A stretch of 64,000 nt of DNA from Deroplatys truncata. Its lineage: Eukaryota > Arthropoda > Insecta > Mantodea > Mantidae. The stretch is from positions 55,752,001-55,816,000 of the forward strand of contig CM060989.1 in the NCBI GenBank assembly GCA_030765065.1, given 5' to 3'. Below are positions 21,850-31,800 of the stretch, piece by piece (position 1 is the first letter of the stretch; each line of letters opens with the position of its first letter). The notes below the pieces were generated by a model. It was not told the DNA's origin and searched no databases. It saw nothing but the letters and a program-made list of their open reading frames with translations. Made by a program: the position numbers and the translations under genes.

Positions 21850-22190
21850 TACCACCATCACAGCACTTTCTCTAAGTAACCACCATGGCCGACAATGTAA
21901 ACGCAGCGTCGAAACATTGAACTGAATAACTCTAAATTACTGCCACCATACTTTTTATGACTCCAAAAGTAAAAGCCGATAGGATTCAGGTCAAGTGACT
22001 ATATAGGGCATCATGTGGGTCTACCTTCACCGATTCATCTTTCAATAAACCTGTGCTTCAGTTGGCAGTGTACATGAAGACAGAAACGGGCTGGGGGCTA
22101 CATTTCTGAACCATATTTGCTGATCAACAAATCGTTAATCTGAAAGACAAGATACCACCTATTGTTATTCGCAATGAAATGAACACCCCA
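21850..22190 (-). pseudogene. Tc1/mariner-type transposase C-terminal relic
   Basis: Minus-strand reading with several stops contains RPT, CPI, then SLDLNPIGFYFWSHKKYG, which is the decayed SPDLNPLDFFLWGH motif around the third catalytic aspartate. A C-terminal FRRCVYIVGHGGYLEKVL follows, resembling the usual GGHFEHLL end. The residue at the catalytic position reads G. It abuts MITE B2 at TA (22192-22193). Confidence 0.6.
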
Positions 22191-22193
22191 CTA

Positions 22194-22463
22194 CAATTAT
22201 TCAAAAAGTAGGAACAGATTTTAAATATTCATTTTTAATGAACAATAGATAGCAACACATACATCATTGAATAGAGGAAAGTTCAAAGCTTCAAGCCCCA
22301 CCTATCCCATTCACTGCCTACAGCAGCGTTGAGTTTGTTTACGAGAAAATGGCAACGCCACAGGAAAAGCCGTTTTGTGTGCTGCACTATGCAAATAGTG
22401 AATCCATTGTTTCAGCGTGCATTTCGTTGTAAGTTCAACAACGAGCCGCCTCGTCATAAAAAA
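22194..22463 (+). mobile_element. Mariner-like MITE B, copy 2, left piece
   Basis: Starts after TA with CAATTATTCAAAAAG. It aligns with B1 through ATGGCAACGCCACAGGAAAA and the CGTTGTAAGTTCAAC block to GTCATAAAAAA, where a family A element interrupts it. Confidence 0.85.
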
Positions 22464-23256
22464 TCTAATGTGTTACACTCACATGACTTTCTCTACTCTT
22501 GTACAAACTATTTTTTACAAACTCTTATTCCCCATCTATTTCATATTAATCGAAATAAACGTTTGCAGAAACGATCTTTTGACATGCAAAGGGAATTACA
22601 TTTTACACATAGCGACCAGTTCTAAAAATATTTGACTATCGCTTAAGGCGTACTATGTTTCCCTTGTTTTGTAATTGCAAGGGCAATATAGAAATACAGT
22701 AGCCTTTAAGCATAGACATATCTCTTAATAGCTGGTTGCTATGTGCAGCACCATTCTCTTTGCCACAGATTAATACTCTTTGCATATGCAAGACAAAAAA
22801 AAAAAAGAATAACGAATTCCCACTTGAGAAAAAGTATAAGTATTGGAAAATTTAAGGGACTAACAAGCATTATCTCGCAAATGGTTCACTCAACAACAAA
22901 AAAATGTATATGGCATAAATTGTGTATTTTAACGCGATCTACATTTTCTGTGTAGTAAAATTTTGTCATCTGTTATGGTTTAGTAGCTATGCAAAAGTCG
23001 TTCACCATGAAAAATGCATTCCCACAAAATTCGAGATATACATTTTGTCATGAAAATATCTTAAACATGTGATATTTTAATCGAAATCGTTAGAACCATT
23101 TTTGAGAAAATTAAAATTTTCCAAAAATGTTCCATGTAAAGGGTAATCTGGGGTGGGCGGATTTACTTGAAAACCTTCGTGTCGCATCTCTGGAAGATAC
23201 TGGACCTAAATACCAAGTTTGGTGTTTATCCGACTGTTCGTTTCTGAGTTATGCTG

Positions 23257-23307
<51 letters not shown>

Positions 23308-23427
23308 CCAAAAATGCTTTTTTTGGATTCAGGGGGTCTCAAACATGTATTTCCGGTGAAATCTCGGTATCGAATTTTTTGGTGTAATACAATACTTCCC
23401 CTACTTACTGTACGTAGTAGAGAAAGT
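22464..23427 (+). mobile_element. Family A element, complete copy inserted in MITE B2
   Basis: 964 bp, from TCTAATGTGTTACAC to GTACGTAGTAGAGAAAGT. It sits in the B-element string GTCATAAAAAA|TTTACAATTG, whose empty version is intact at 18353-18370. After the element, AAAAA precedes TTTACAATTG, so the only duplicated bases are up to five adenines. The CA tract is at 23259-23303. Confidence 0.9.
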
Positions 23428-23627
23428 AAAAATTTACAATTGATACAATAAATCCGTAGAAGATGGTTGCGTATGCAAACGGAAAAGCACTGGTCGTCCT
23501 CGCATAACAGTGCTCATTTTGAACACATGAAATAAATTGAACTTTCCTCTATACAGTGATGTGTCGCCATCTATTGTGCATTAGAAATAAATATTTAAAG
23601 GCTGTTCCTTCTTTTTGAATAATCTTG
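23428..23627 (+). mobile_element. Mariner-like MITE B, copy 2, right piece
   Basis: Resumes TTTACAATTGATACAATAAA and runs to TTTTTGAATAATCTTG, followed by TA (23628-23629). The segment still encodes EDGCVCKRKSTGRPRIT of the transposase N-terminus. Confidence 0.85.
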
Positions 23628-23816
23628 TATTTGAGCATTCTCGCTATGGCCAAAAACTGGCATCAAGTGATTTTTAGTTGTTTGTAGGTTTGAAGAAACT
23701 CATATCAAGTGAATTAGCCACACCTTATTTTACCAAGAGATGGCATGTGTTAAGCCTTAAACTTTAGATATCGGTATGCTTGCGATAAAATGTTTGTGTC
23801 ACTCCTTTGTGTCGTC

Positions 23817-23847
23817 CTCCGTGGTGTAGGGGTACCATGCTAGCTCT
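23817..23847 (+). mobile_element. SINE E, copy 3, left piece
   Basis: GTCCTCCGTGGTGTAGGGGT, then ACCATGCTAGCTCT: the tRNA-like head with box A. It is cut at CTCT by the LTR that follows and resumes at 26861. Confidence 0.8.
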
Positions 23848-24202
23848 TGAGGCAGTATTTTATATCACAACACTGTGAATGCCAGGGTGATTGTAGTGTA
23901 AACTAACGTTATTGTATGATAATGATTTTAGATGTTTGTTAATTATAAGCATTGTTAGGAAATAAGTTTACACGGCCTCACTGAAACTGATAATAGGAGC
24001 GGGTAACAATGAAGCGATGGGGTGAGTTTCTTTAGAAATGGAGGGGATATTTTCCCTAGAGCATATGTGTTCGTAATTTTGATTGGATATAAAAATAGAC
24101 GCTAATGTTGGCGCGCTTTATTAACCAATAGCAGCTCTGTTATAATGGTTAGGCATATCGGGGTGGGGGAGTATAAATTCTGGAGCCGAAGACAGGTATC
24201 GC

Positions 24203-25579
24203 AATCTACCAATCAGAGCCTTACAAGCACTAGCCAAAATATTTAACTACACACTAGAACATGGCCGGTTCCCCCCTGTATGGAAAGAGGCCAAAATATT
24301 GCTATTCCCGAAAGCAAACAAAAACTTGACACTCCCCATAAACTACAGGCCAATAAGCCTATTGAACACGCTAAGTAAAGTATTTGAAAAAGTGATACTA
24401 AAGCGAATCAATAAACATATACACAAGCAAAGCATACTTATGCCTGCACAGTTTGGGTTCAGAGCCCAACACTCGACAACCCTGCAGCTCCTCAGGATGA
24501 CGGAGGAAATCACTAAAGGCTACAACACGAATAAATCAACAGGCGCCATCTATCTAGATATTGAACGCGCGTTTGATAAAGTATGGCACGCCGGACACTT
24601 AAAGAAACTAAAACACTACAATTTCCCTGACACCGCTATAGCCCTCATTAGGGACTACCTCTGCGACCGGCGCTTCCACACGTCGGTAGAGGATGCGGTA
24701 TCAAGTACCAAGACAATCAAGGCCGGAGTCCCACAAGGAAGTCTATTGGGACCAACGCTGTTTAATTTATACATAAATGATATGCCAGTATTGGTAAGAT
24801 CAAACAAATACATTTACGCTGATGACACCGCGATAACCACGCAGTCAACACAACCGAGAATTATACACTTACGACTGCAAAATGCGCTTAACACACTAGA
24901 ACCTTGGTTCACCAAATGGAGGATCAAAGTAAATCCTAGAAAAACCCAAGCAATAATATTCACTAAAAGAACATTTCACCGTAAAGGTAAACACGCTCTC
25001 CAGCCCCTCAACTATCAAGGCGAAAGAATAGAATGGAAGGACCAAGTGACCTACTTAGGTCTGAACATGGACCAAGGCCTGACCTGGAATAAGCAAATTG
25101 CGAAAGTCAGAGCCAAGGCCAATGGTCAACTAAACAGACTATACCCAATTTTTAACATGAATAACCAATTGAAAATAAACATGGGGCTAACCCTATATAA
25201 AACACTAATAAGGCCAATACTGACGTATGCACCCCCAGTTTGGGGCTACGCGGCCAAAACTCATATCCATAAAATACAAACACTACAAAATAGAATAATA
25301 CGAATAATTACTAAGCAACCACCACTAGCACCGGCATATCTCCTACACGAGGAACTAAAATTACACTCAATTGAAGAATTCGTCAAGAGCTTAAGCTTCA
25401 ACCTCTAAAAGAGCAAGGAAAAGAACACAAACAGACTCATACAGGAATTAGGCTCATATGAAACCAACCACAACAAGCACAAAAGACCGCTGTCACTGTT
25501 TGACAGAACCCTAGGCCTCGGGGAGCCCGAAATCGACATTCAAGCGTATCTTGACACGTTAGTAATATACCCATTATAA
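24203..25579 (+). pseudogene. Reverse transcriptase (ORF2 C-terminal part) of a Jockey-like LINE
   Basis: Open in one frame from the truncation point; residues are counted from 24203. Conserved RT blocks are visible: NYRPISLL (about 47-54), DIERAFDKVWH (about 119-129), GVPQGSLLGP (about 175-184) and catalytic YADD (about 205-208). RTE/CR1 features are not seen and no RNase H follows, which suits the Jockey clade. A TAA at 25406-25408 breaks the frame at codon 402, but the same frame continues with plausible coding (DRTLGLGEPEIDIQAYLDTL) to TAA at 25577-25579. So this is a single nonsense change in an otherwise clean copy. Endonuclease and ORF1 are missing through 5' truncation. Confidence 0.9.
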
Positions 25580-25774
25580 CACCCATGACTACAGCTTCAC
25601 GACGTGACAATTGGTGGCCTCGAAGTCCTTGCTCTCCGAGTCAAGGCGGTCCCGGGGGAAGGCCCCCCCCCGCAAGTGGCACTGGCTCGCACCTGCAACT
25701 GTAGGCAGACTGCCCGCCGGCGTGCACTCTATATGACCCAGCATAGTCATGGTTAATGATTTGGATAACATTAA

Positions 25775-26122
25775 GGACGACGCCCTTTTGGGCGAAAAAC
25801 AAAACTACAAACAAATACATTTAAACATCCTAACTAATGATAAGAGACGACGCCACCTGGCGGAGCAAATTAATCCACAAATATTTACCGCAATCCTAAG
25901 TGTATGTGTACCTTAGAATATTAACATAAGTAATAAGCTAAGAATTATAGCTTAAGCTGATTAATTACTAATCAAATCCGTATATTTATGTACTTATATA
26001 TTTGCATGCATTAAATATCTGTTAAAGGGACGCAGCCATTGGCTCAGATCCAACGACTCGCGCACAAGTACCTGCTTGTGACGCCCAACACCGTAATATC
26101 TTAGGACGCAGCGCCATGGCGC
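25775..26122 (+). repeat. Four GACG-headed GC hairpins in the LINE 3' UTR
   Basis: Each follows a GACG or GACGAC string: CGCCCTTTTGGGCG (25781-25794), CGCCACCTGGCG (25851-25862), AGCCATTGGCT (26034-26044) and GCGCCATGGCGC (26111-26122, a perfect palindrome). Stem sequences differ while pairing is kept. A structural role in RNA, such as RT recognition, is a hypothesis. Confidence 0.6.
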
Positions 26123-26860
26123 CTTCCAGAATTCTCAAAAAATATCACCTAAAATTTCGCCAGGGCGCAACCAGGGCTTCGGTCATGGTTGCGTCCGGCC
26201 TCCTTCCACACCTTGAATCCGCAGGTGCAAGAACGGTACTGCCTCACCTTACCATGACTTTTCCCTCCGGTGGAGGCTTTTTAGTGGGTATGGCCTCGGC
26301 TTCACGCCGAGGTGGAGTCCCACACTCTCATCTTAGATGGGGTTAGTACGCAAAAGTATTTTTCCTCCACTCGGAAAAAAAAAAGGTATCGCGCAGTTCA
26401 ACAGAATCATTCACGAGTTACACGTCGCGCAGTTTTAAGAAATCTCTCTCAGGAGTTACACGACAGGTAGATCTATGGAAGCATTCACGAAGTACACGTT
26501 ACGCAATTCTACAGAATCTCTCGCGTCGTAAAGTTAGTTATAAAAGTGTGAAATACGCGAATTAATAGTGCGCGGTAAATAAGTGACTGTACATTCGAAA
26601 ATATAACAGTTTCAGTCAGGCGTGTATCAAGATTGAATATATGAAATTAATTCAGTGACGGCAATAAAAGTGTAAAAACAAATTCTTTTATTAGTGTTAT
26701 CTTTTAGTAACAACTCCTTTCCGTTTACACACCCTGTTTAAGAGATATTTGCTCGACTGAGTAATAATAGCTAGCCGGAGGACAAAGAACCCAAAATTCA
26801 AAATAGTAAAACAATAACAGGCGCTCAGCAAATAAGATAACACGAGAGGTTACCGCGACA

Positions 26861-26958
26861 CTCTTGTTCCAGGGGTTGCGAGTTCAAACCTGGCGGAGAG
26901 CGATGGACTTTTTCGGGGTAAAAATCCTTAGCATGGCTTCTTTCGGAAGGGAAGTAAA
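26861..26958 (+). mobile_element. SINE E, copy 3, right piece
   Basis: CTCTTGTTCCAGGGGTTGCG, then AGTTCAAACCTGGCGGAG (box B and acceptor arm) and the TCCTTAGCATGGCTTC body block. It is truncated at GAAGTAAAG. Joined with 23817-23847 it reads as a continuous SINE with one CTCT. Confidence 0.8.
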
Positions 26959-27039
26959 GTAAGGTTGATCCAGATAAACCTTTCGGGAAATAGGTACATT
27001 ACTTACTTTGTTATAGACACAAAGGATACAGTGATAGCC

Positions 27040-27480
27040 AAACGCTTTAGAACTGGAGGCTTAATGCCTTAAAATTCCATATTCTTTCCACGAAATCGCG
27101 AGAAACAACTGAAAATCGACATGGTATGACAAGGTATTGTTTAATTCGAACCATTATAAAAAAAGTAACTTTTTGGGGGGAGGGGTAAAATATCTACACT
27201 TCTTGTGTAGTATACTTTTGTCTATCACTCAACGTTTATTAGTTATACAAGATTATATAAAATTCCTTCCTAATGCTGAGGACTTCAAAGGCTATTCGCA
27301 GAAAATTCAAGACATAAATTTTGTTTGTCATGTAAACATCTTTAATATATGGTATTTTAATCAAAGTCGTTAGAACCATTTTTTGGAAAATAAAAAATTT
27401 CGAAAAATCTTCCATGTAAAGTGTAGCTTGAGGTGGAGGAATTTTCTTGAAGATCTTGTCACATTTTTGTAAGGTTGGTT
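27040..27480 (+). mobile_element. Old diverged family A fragment (internal and 3' region)
   Basis: Contains decayed versions of A blocks: TTTTGTCTATCACTCAACG, ATACAAGATTATATAAAATTCC, CAGAAAATTCAAGACATAAA and TTCCATGTAAAGTGTAG. Together with 34618-35060, 42175-42735 and 54456-55030 it defines an older subfamily with CGAGAAACAACTGAAAATCG upstream. Confidence 0.6.
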
Positions 27481-28120
27481 CTTATCCGACAACCCAAATT
27501 ATTAAAGTAGAATACTAAAATATTATAGCTTTAAAACAAAACACTGAATTTCTGAAAGTTTTTGGTACGTCACTCAGTGTTGAAAGCCATGCTCAGTGCA
27601 GAGAATGTACTGATCGACACACTGATAAAAAGCCGATACCGCGACTTGTCATTGGTATTTGCTAATTACTTGCACACTTGCGGCATGAGGCAGCCCACCG
27701 ACGTTGGCATCCTGTCAGGAAACCGGCTACACACCTGCTATGAATATATTTCTCACTTCCTGGAGCTATCGGCTAATACCCTATCATTTGAACGCGTAAT
27801 GGCAGTTGATTTTCGGCTCAACTGTAATTTAAGTGAGTCACGCGTTTAGAAATGACTCCCAGCAAATGAAATGCGTAAAATGTAGTTCATTCTACAGAGT
27901 TTAATGAAGTGGCGTAACGAAACCAATTAGCCACTGTTAGATGCCCCTCATAATTCCCCTTAGCGTGTAACAGTATTAGTTTTGATCAAATACTAACTAA
28001 AGAAATAGGAATTAGACATCGCTATCATGCCGAAACCATACCTAAAGCTTTGGACATGCTTAAACCCTGTTTCTTATAACCTTGCCCCGCTGACATGTAT
28101 TCTTCCGCGCTCCTTTCCTT
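27481..28120. other. Unassigned stretch, partly repeat J flank
   Basis: A 95-codon plus frame (27562-27849) lies here. It has no motif I recognise and no second copy in the window, so I leave it uncalled. The last part before 28121 faintly resembles sequence upstream of repeat J near 6060. Confidence 0.35.
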
Positions 28121-28136
28121 CTCCTATCCTATGATT

Positions 28137-28436
28137 CATTCATTATCTGTTTACCCTCCTCTTATGTAGAAATTACACCCCCCAGGACTTACAGGCGGGT
28201 GCCTGGGAGTAGAAGGTGAAGGAAGTAGATGAAACGAAATGTTGGTGAAATGGATGAAAGGAAAGGTGATGATGGAGCAGTTGGTGGAATGAATGGCGGG
28301 GGAAACCGGAGAACCCGGAGAAAACCCGCCCAGACGCCGCTTCGTCCACCACAAATCCCACATGCAGGTCCCTGGGATTGAACCCGGTCCGCCTCGGTGG
28401 GAGGCGAGCGGTCTAACCACTCGGCCACGGCACCGC
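28137..28436 (-). mobile_element. tRNA-type SINE, family S, copy 1, with 16-bp target duplication
   Basis: Minus strand head GCCGTGGCCGAGTGGTTAGA (box A, Ser/Leu-tRNA-like), then GGGTTCAATCCC (box B). Downstream is a GGGTTTTCTCCGGGTTCTCC block and a tail of ATGAATG-type repeats. Exact direct repeats CTCCTATCCTATGATT occupy 28121-28136 and 28437-28452. The longer minus frames over it follow from the SINE sequence. Confidence 0.9.
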
Positions 28437-28520
28437 CTCCTATCCTATGATTAGCTAATATAAACCTTTGAATGGCGACGTATGATACACAAGCAATGCT
28501 AGGTTAGGTGATAAAAGCTA
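28437..28520 (+). repeat. Repeat J, second copy, first part
   Basis: ATTAGCTAATATAAACCTTT to GGTGATAAAAGCTATTAAAA follows 6090-6155 in order, then stops. The homologous continuation appears only at 29325, leaving about 800 bp of extra DNA between. Confidence 0.5.
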
Positions 28521-28961
28521 TTAAAACACTATGTTTAGGGCCTAGATTTGTATGCACAATCATATACTAAAATATACATACAAATGAAAGAAAAAAAATT
28601 ATGCACCAAAAACAAATAGGGAATCAAATAAACTACTTGTTTTGTGGGTAATCTCTTACCAATACGAGTAAGATCTCTTATATCTTGCCACCATTAGCGA
28701 ATGGCCGTCAGGACGTAGCGAGCCGCAGTGAAACAACAGAGTGCTCTGGTTGCGGAATTTAATCCGAGATTAGGCTAGAGTTCAAACTGGTTATAAGGAT
28801 TCTGAAAATATGGATTCGACAATAATCTTCATCATTTAACACTTTTTCACCCTATCTCAAATACCATGCTGATGGGGGTTGAACTTCGACTTATGGAATC
28901 GGGAGTGTCACTATTAATCTCAACGACTCTGAAAATATGGATTCCGCAATAATATCGGTTG

Positions 28962-28995
<34 letters not shown>

Positions 28996-29324
28996 CTGCA
29001 TGTCACCCCTTCCCGCCCCTACAGTACTGTTTTCCAAATTCTAAGTCATAGTGTAACGACTTTGGTTGAAATTTCTCCAGGCACTCCAGGGACTAATTAC
29101 TTATCAGCTATAGGGAAAAATTATAATTCAGTACCGCATTCAAGAATAAAACATGGATTTTTGCATTAAAGATTTAAAATATGCATTTCCTCAGGAATAT
29201 GTATTTATATGTATTATCAAACACTGCTCAAGTTGCCATTGAAAGTGTGACTTATAAAGTATATCATTTCCGAATACCTGTAATGTATAAAACAGAACAT
29301 GCATTCTGCATATAAATCCGGGCA
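28521..29324. other. Extra DNA within repeat J copy 2
   Basis: Absent from J copy 1. It includes a direct repeat CTGAAAATATGGATTC (about 28802 and 28930) and a (TTA)n array at 28966-28994. I see no clear terminal repeats, so I cannot say whether it is an insertion or whether copy 1 carries a deletion. Confidence 0.4.
28966..28994. repeat. (TTA)n microsatellite
   Basis: Pure trinucleotide array. Confidence 0.9.
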
Positions 29325-29560
29325 CTAGTCATGATAGATGCACGCCGTTTCGTAATCCTAAAACGCAGGCTTAAATCCAAGGATCCTCCTATCTATTTGT
29401 TGATAAGAATGTACATGCATTCCAAATGTAATAACTCTGTTACGGACTATATTTGATTTATACGGTTCTGAAAACGTAAATTTGAGAATCCTCTTCGAAT
29501 ATATTAAGATAAATGAAATTTAAATAAGGAACTAGTTTGTATCGCACAACATCCTATTCC
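29325..29560 (+). repeat. Repeat J, second copy, second part
   Basis: CATGATAGATGCACGC, TTTGTTGATAAGAATGTACA and AATAACTCTGTTACGGAC align with 6165-6372. Confidence 0.55.
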
Positions 29561-29704
29561 ACGACAGCATCTTTGTTATGGTTATAGCTTTATGTTGAAG
29601 TTTGCTCTGATATGTAGACTTTAAGGCGAGATGTGTTGCATTCTTAGTGTAAAATGGTTTCAATGATGTCCCCTTAAAGTCATTCGCAACTTATCAGGGA
29701 ACCT

Positions 29705-29970
29705 ACTGCCGTGAACATTTAAAATTCCAACATTCCCAGTATAGGTTTTTACAAAATTGCAACACTGCGTCTAATCATATTGCAGTGAAAGTTTCGTTGT
29801 GGCTATCCCAACATCCTTACTAGTTTTATTTGTTTCCACAACCATAATATTACTATGGTTTACTACTAGCTGCCAGGCCCGATGTTGAACAAATAGCTTT
29901 TATATCTCGAATGACGAATTTACTCTCTGTACTATTTAGGAAACTATTTACAATGATCTAGAATATTTTT
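29705..29970 (+). repeat. Repeat K, second copy, left part
   Basis: Aligns with 57183-57446: TTTAAAATTCCA, TATTGCAGTGAAA, GTTTCCACA..CCATAATAT and ACAATGATCTAGA..ATTTTT. It stops at the T-run where a reverse A copy begins. Confidence 0.6.
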
Positions 29971-30645
29971 ACTTTCTCTACTACGTAGAGTAAGTAGGGG
30001 AAGTATTGTATTCCACCCAAAAACTCGATACCGAGATTTCACCGGAAATATATGTTTTGAGACCCCCTGAATCCAAAAAAAGCATTTTTGGAAACATGTC
30101 CGTGTGTGTGTGTGTGTGTCTGTCAACAGCATAACTCAGAAACGAACAGTCGGATAAACACCAAACTTCGTATTTAGGTTCAGTATCTATCCAGAGATGC
30201 AACACGAAGGTTTTCAAGAAAAACCCCCACCCCAGATTACCCTTTACATGGAACATATTTCGAAAATTATAATTTTCTCAAAAATGGCTCTAACGATTTT
30301 GATTAAAATATATGTTTAAGATATTTTTATGACAAATAAAATGTATATCTCGAATTTCCTGGGAATGTCTCCAAAAGTATTCTTCATTGTGAACGACTTT
30401 TGCATAACTGGTAAACCATAAGAGATAGACAAAATTTTACTACACAAAAAATGTAGATCGCGTTAAAATACACAATTTATGTCCTATACATTTTTTTTGT
30501 AGAGTGAACCATTTTCAACCATTTGCTTGTTTTGTCCTGGACATACAAAGAGAATGGAATGCGCCACATAGCAGCCAGGTCTTAAAATATCTGACTATCG
30601 CTTAAAGTCTACCATCTTCCCCTTGCATCTACAAAAAAATTAGCA
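29971..30645 (-). mobile_element. Family A copy, reverse arm of a palindromic pair
   Basis: Starts with the intact 3' terminus (ACTTTCTCTACTACGTAGAG) and runs to about TAGCAAT, where it is joined directly to a forward copy. The 5' end is missing. The GT tract is very short (30102-30121). Confidence 0.8.
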
Positions 30646-31012
30646 ATGAAAATATCTTAAACATATGATATTTTAATCAAAATCGTTGGAGCCATTTTTG
30701 AGAAAATTAAAATTTTCGAAAAATGTTCCATGTAAAGGGTAATCTGGGGTGGGGGGATTTTCTTGAAAACCTCCGTGCGGCATCTCTGGAAGATACTGAA
30801 CCTAAATACCAAGTTTGGTGCTTATCCGACTGTTCGTTTCTGAGTTATGTTGTTCACAGACACACACACACGGACATGTTACCAAAAATGCTTTTTTTTT
30901 GGGGGGGGGGGTTCAGGGGGTCTCAAAACATGCATTTCCGGTGAAATCTCGGTATCGAATTTTTGGGTGGAATACAATACTTCCCCTACTTACTATACGT
31001 AGTAGAGAAAGT
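30646..31012 (+). mobile_element. Family A copy, forward arm of a palindromic pair
   Basis: Begins at GAAAATATCTTAAACATATG and ends with the intact 3' terminus GTAGTAGAGAAAGT. Both outward ends of the 29971-31012 unit are therefore A 3' ends, making it a fold-back. A GGGGGGGGGG run interrupts the usual TTTTTTTGGATTCAGG string. Confidence 0.8.
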
Positions 31013-31155
31013 AAAAATACTTATTTGACTAATAAGATCTTCCAAGAACAAATCACTGAAAAATTATGCGAAATAAAGCAATTATAAGAATATTTCATCC
31101 AAATATTTACAGTATGTAATCATGAATTCCAGTATATCCAGTATTAGTAGACACC
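31013..31155 (+). repeat. Repeat K, second copy, right part
   Basis: AAAAATACTTATTTGACTAA aligns with 57733-57755 and continues to CAGTATTAGTAGACACCCTG. Relative to K copy 3, about 290 bp (57447-57732) are missing between the two parts. Confidence 0.6.
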
Positions 31156-31800
31156 CTGATTATTTTATTTATTTTTTACAGAGAATATTTATGGCCACGG
31201 GCTCTGTAATTAGACTAATTACTTAAATGTGGACTCGCGGATGCACACAGCCAAGAAGGCGACAAACCGAGATTCTAATCTAGGTCCCCTACCAACCCAA
31301 GCACAAAAGTTCGCGGTGAACCTATGTACCTTACATTTTACATTTTGCAAGCGTAAACTAACTGTGTGGAGGTTTTACGGTTTCCACAGAATTATATTTA
31401 TTTTTAACGGTATACTGCGTTAATTCGAGAACATCTTTTTGTGTCGGAACTCCTGGACATACTTGGGTAGCGTTCTCTCTTTTCAAGCTCTGAATTTTAT
31501 GACCAGGAGGATATTTAAAAATTTTTAAAATCTCCGGAATTTTGGTCTTTTTTTCACTTTGCTTATAAACACATCATTTAAGTTTCCCCGCAAATTTCAG
31601 TTGTGATAACATCCAAGAAATTGCATAAAATGTCGTAGATAGATGTCTCGCTTGTGTAGAACACCTCAACAAATGGATGTATCATATGGAATAATTTCAT
31701 TTGTTTCCAATGAATCTTTTTGAGCGAAATACCAGTTTCTAGCTGGAAAAGATGTGTCCGAGGTAGTATTAAATGCTTTAACCAGGAGACCTGCAATATA
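31156..31800. other. Unassigned spacer
   Basis: No terminal repeats or domain seen. A 108-codon minus frame at 31578-31904 runs antisense into the LINE relic that follows. Confidence 0.4.

Larger units (their letters stand above)
24203..26383 (+). mobile_element. Jockey-like LINE, 5'-truncated, with target duplication and poly-A
   Basis: About 2.18 kb bounded by the direct repeat AGGTATCGC (24194-24202 and 26384-26392, first A ambiguous with the tail). Its left edge falls inside the reverse transcriptase frame and its right end is A10. This is textbook target-primed reverse transcription with 5' truncation. The 3' untranslated part (25580-26374) is unusually rich in short GC hairpins. The element interrupts the LTR between its promoter-like box and its polyadenylation-like signal. 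Confidence 0.9.
23848..26860 (+). mobile_element. Solo LTR carrying a nested LINE
   Basis: Starts TGAGGCAGTATTTTATATC, ends TACCGCGACA, flanked by CTCT (23844-23847 and 26861-26864). Without the LINE it is about 823 bp. It is homologous in order to the solo LTR at 6559-7618: TAGACGCTAATGTTGGCGCG, GGCATATCGGGG, GAGTATAAA (promoter-like), AATAAAAGTGTAAAA (polyadenylation-like) and CTAGCCGGAGGACA. The 1,060-bp copy is longer partly because of its extra tandem units near 6600-6750. Confidence 0.8.

Noticed and set aside
27562..27849. 95-codon plus frame as a host gene
   Set aside because: No motif, no splice context I can defend, and a length expected by chance. Left unassigned.
29971..31012. 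A new TIR transposon (because both ends are inverted)
   Set aside because: The ends are two family A 3' termini and the flanking K repeat shows a deletion, so a compound origin is simpler.
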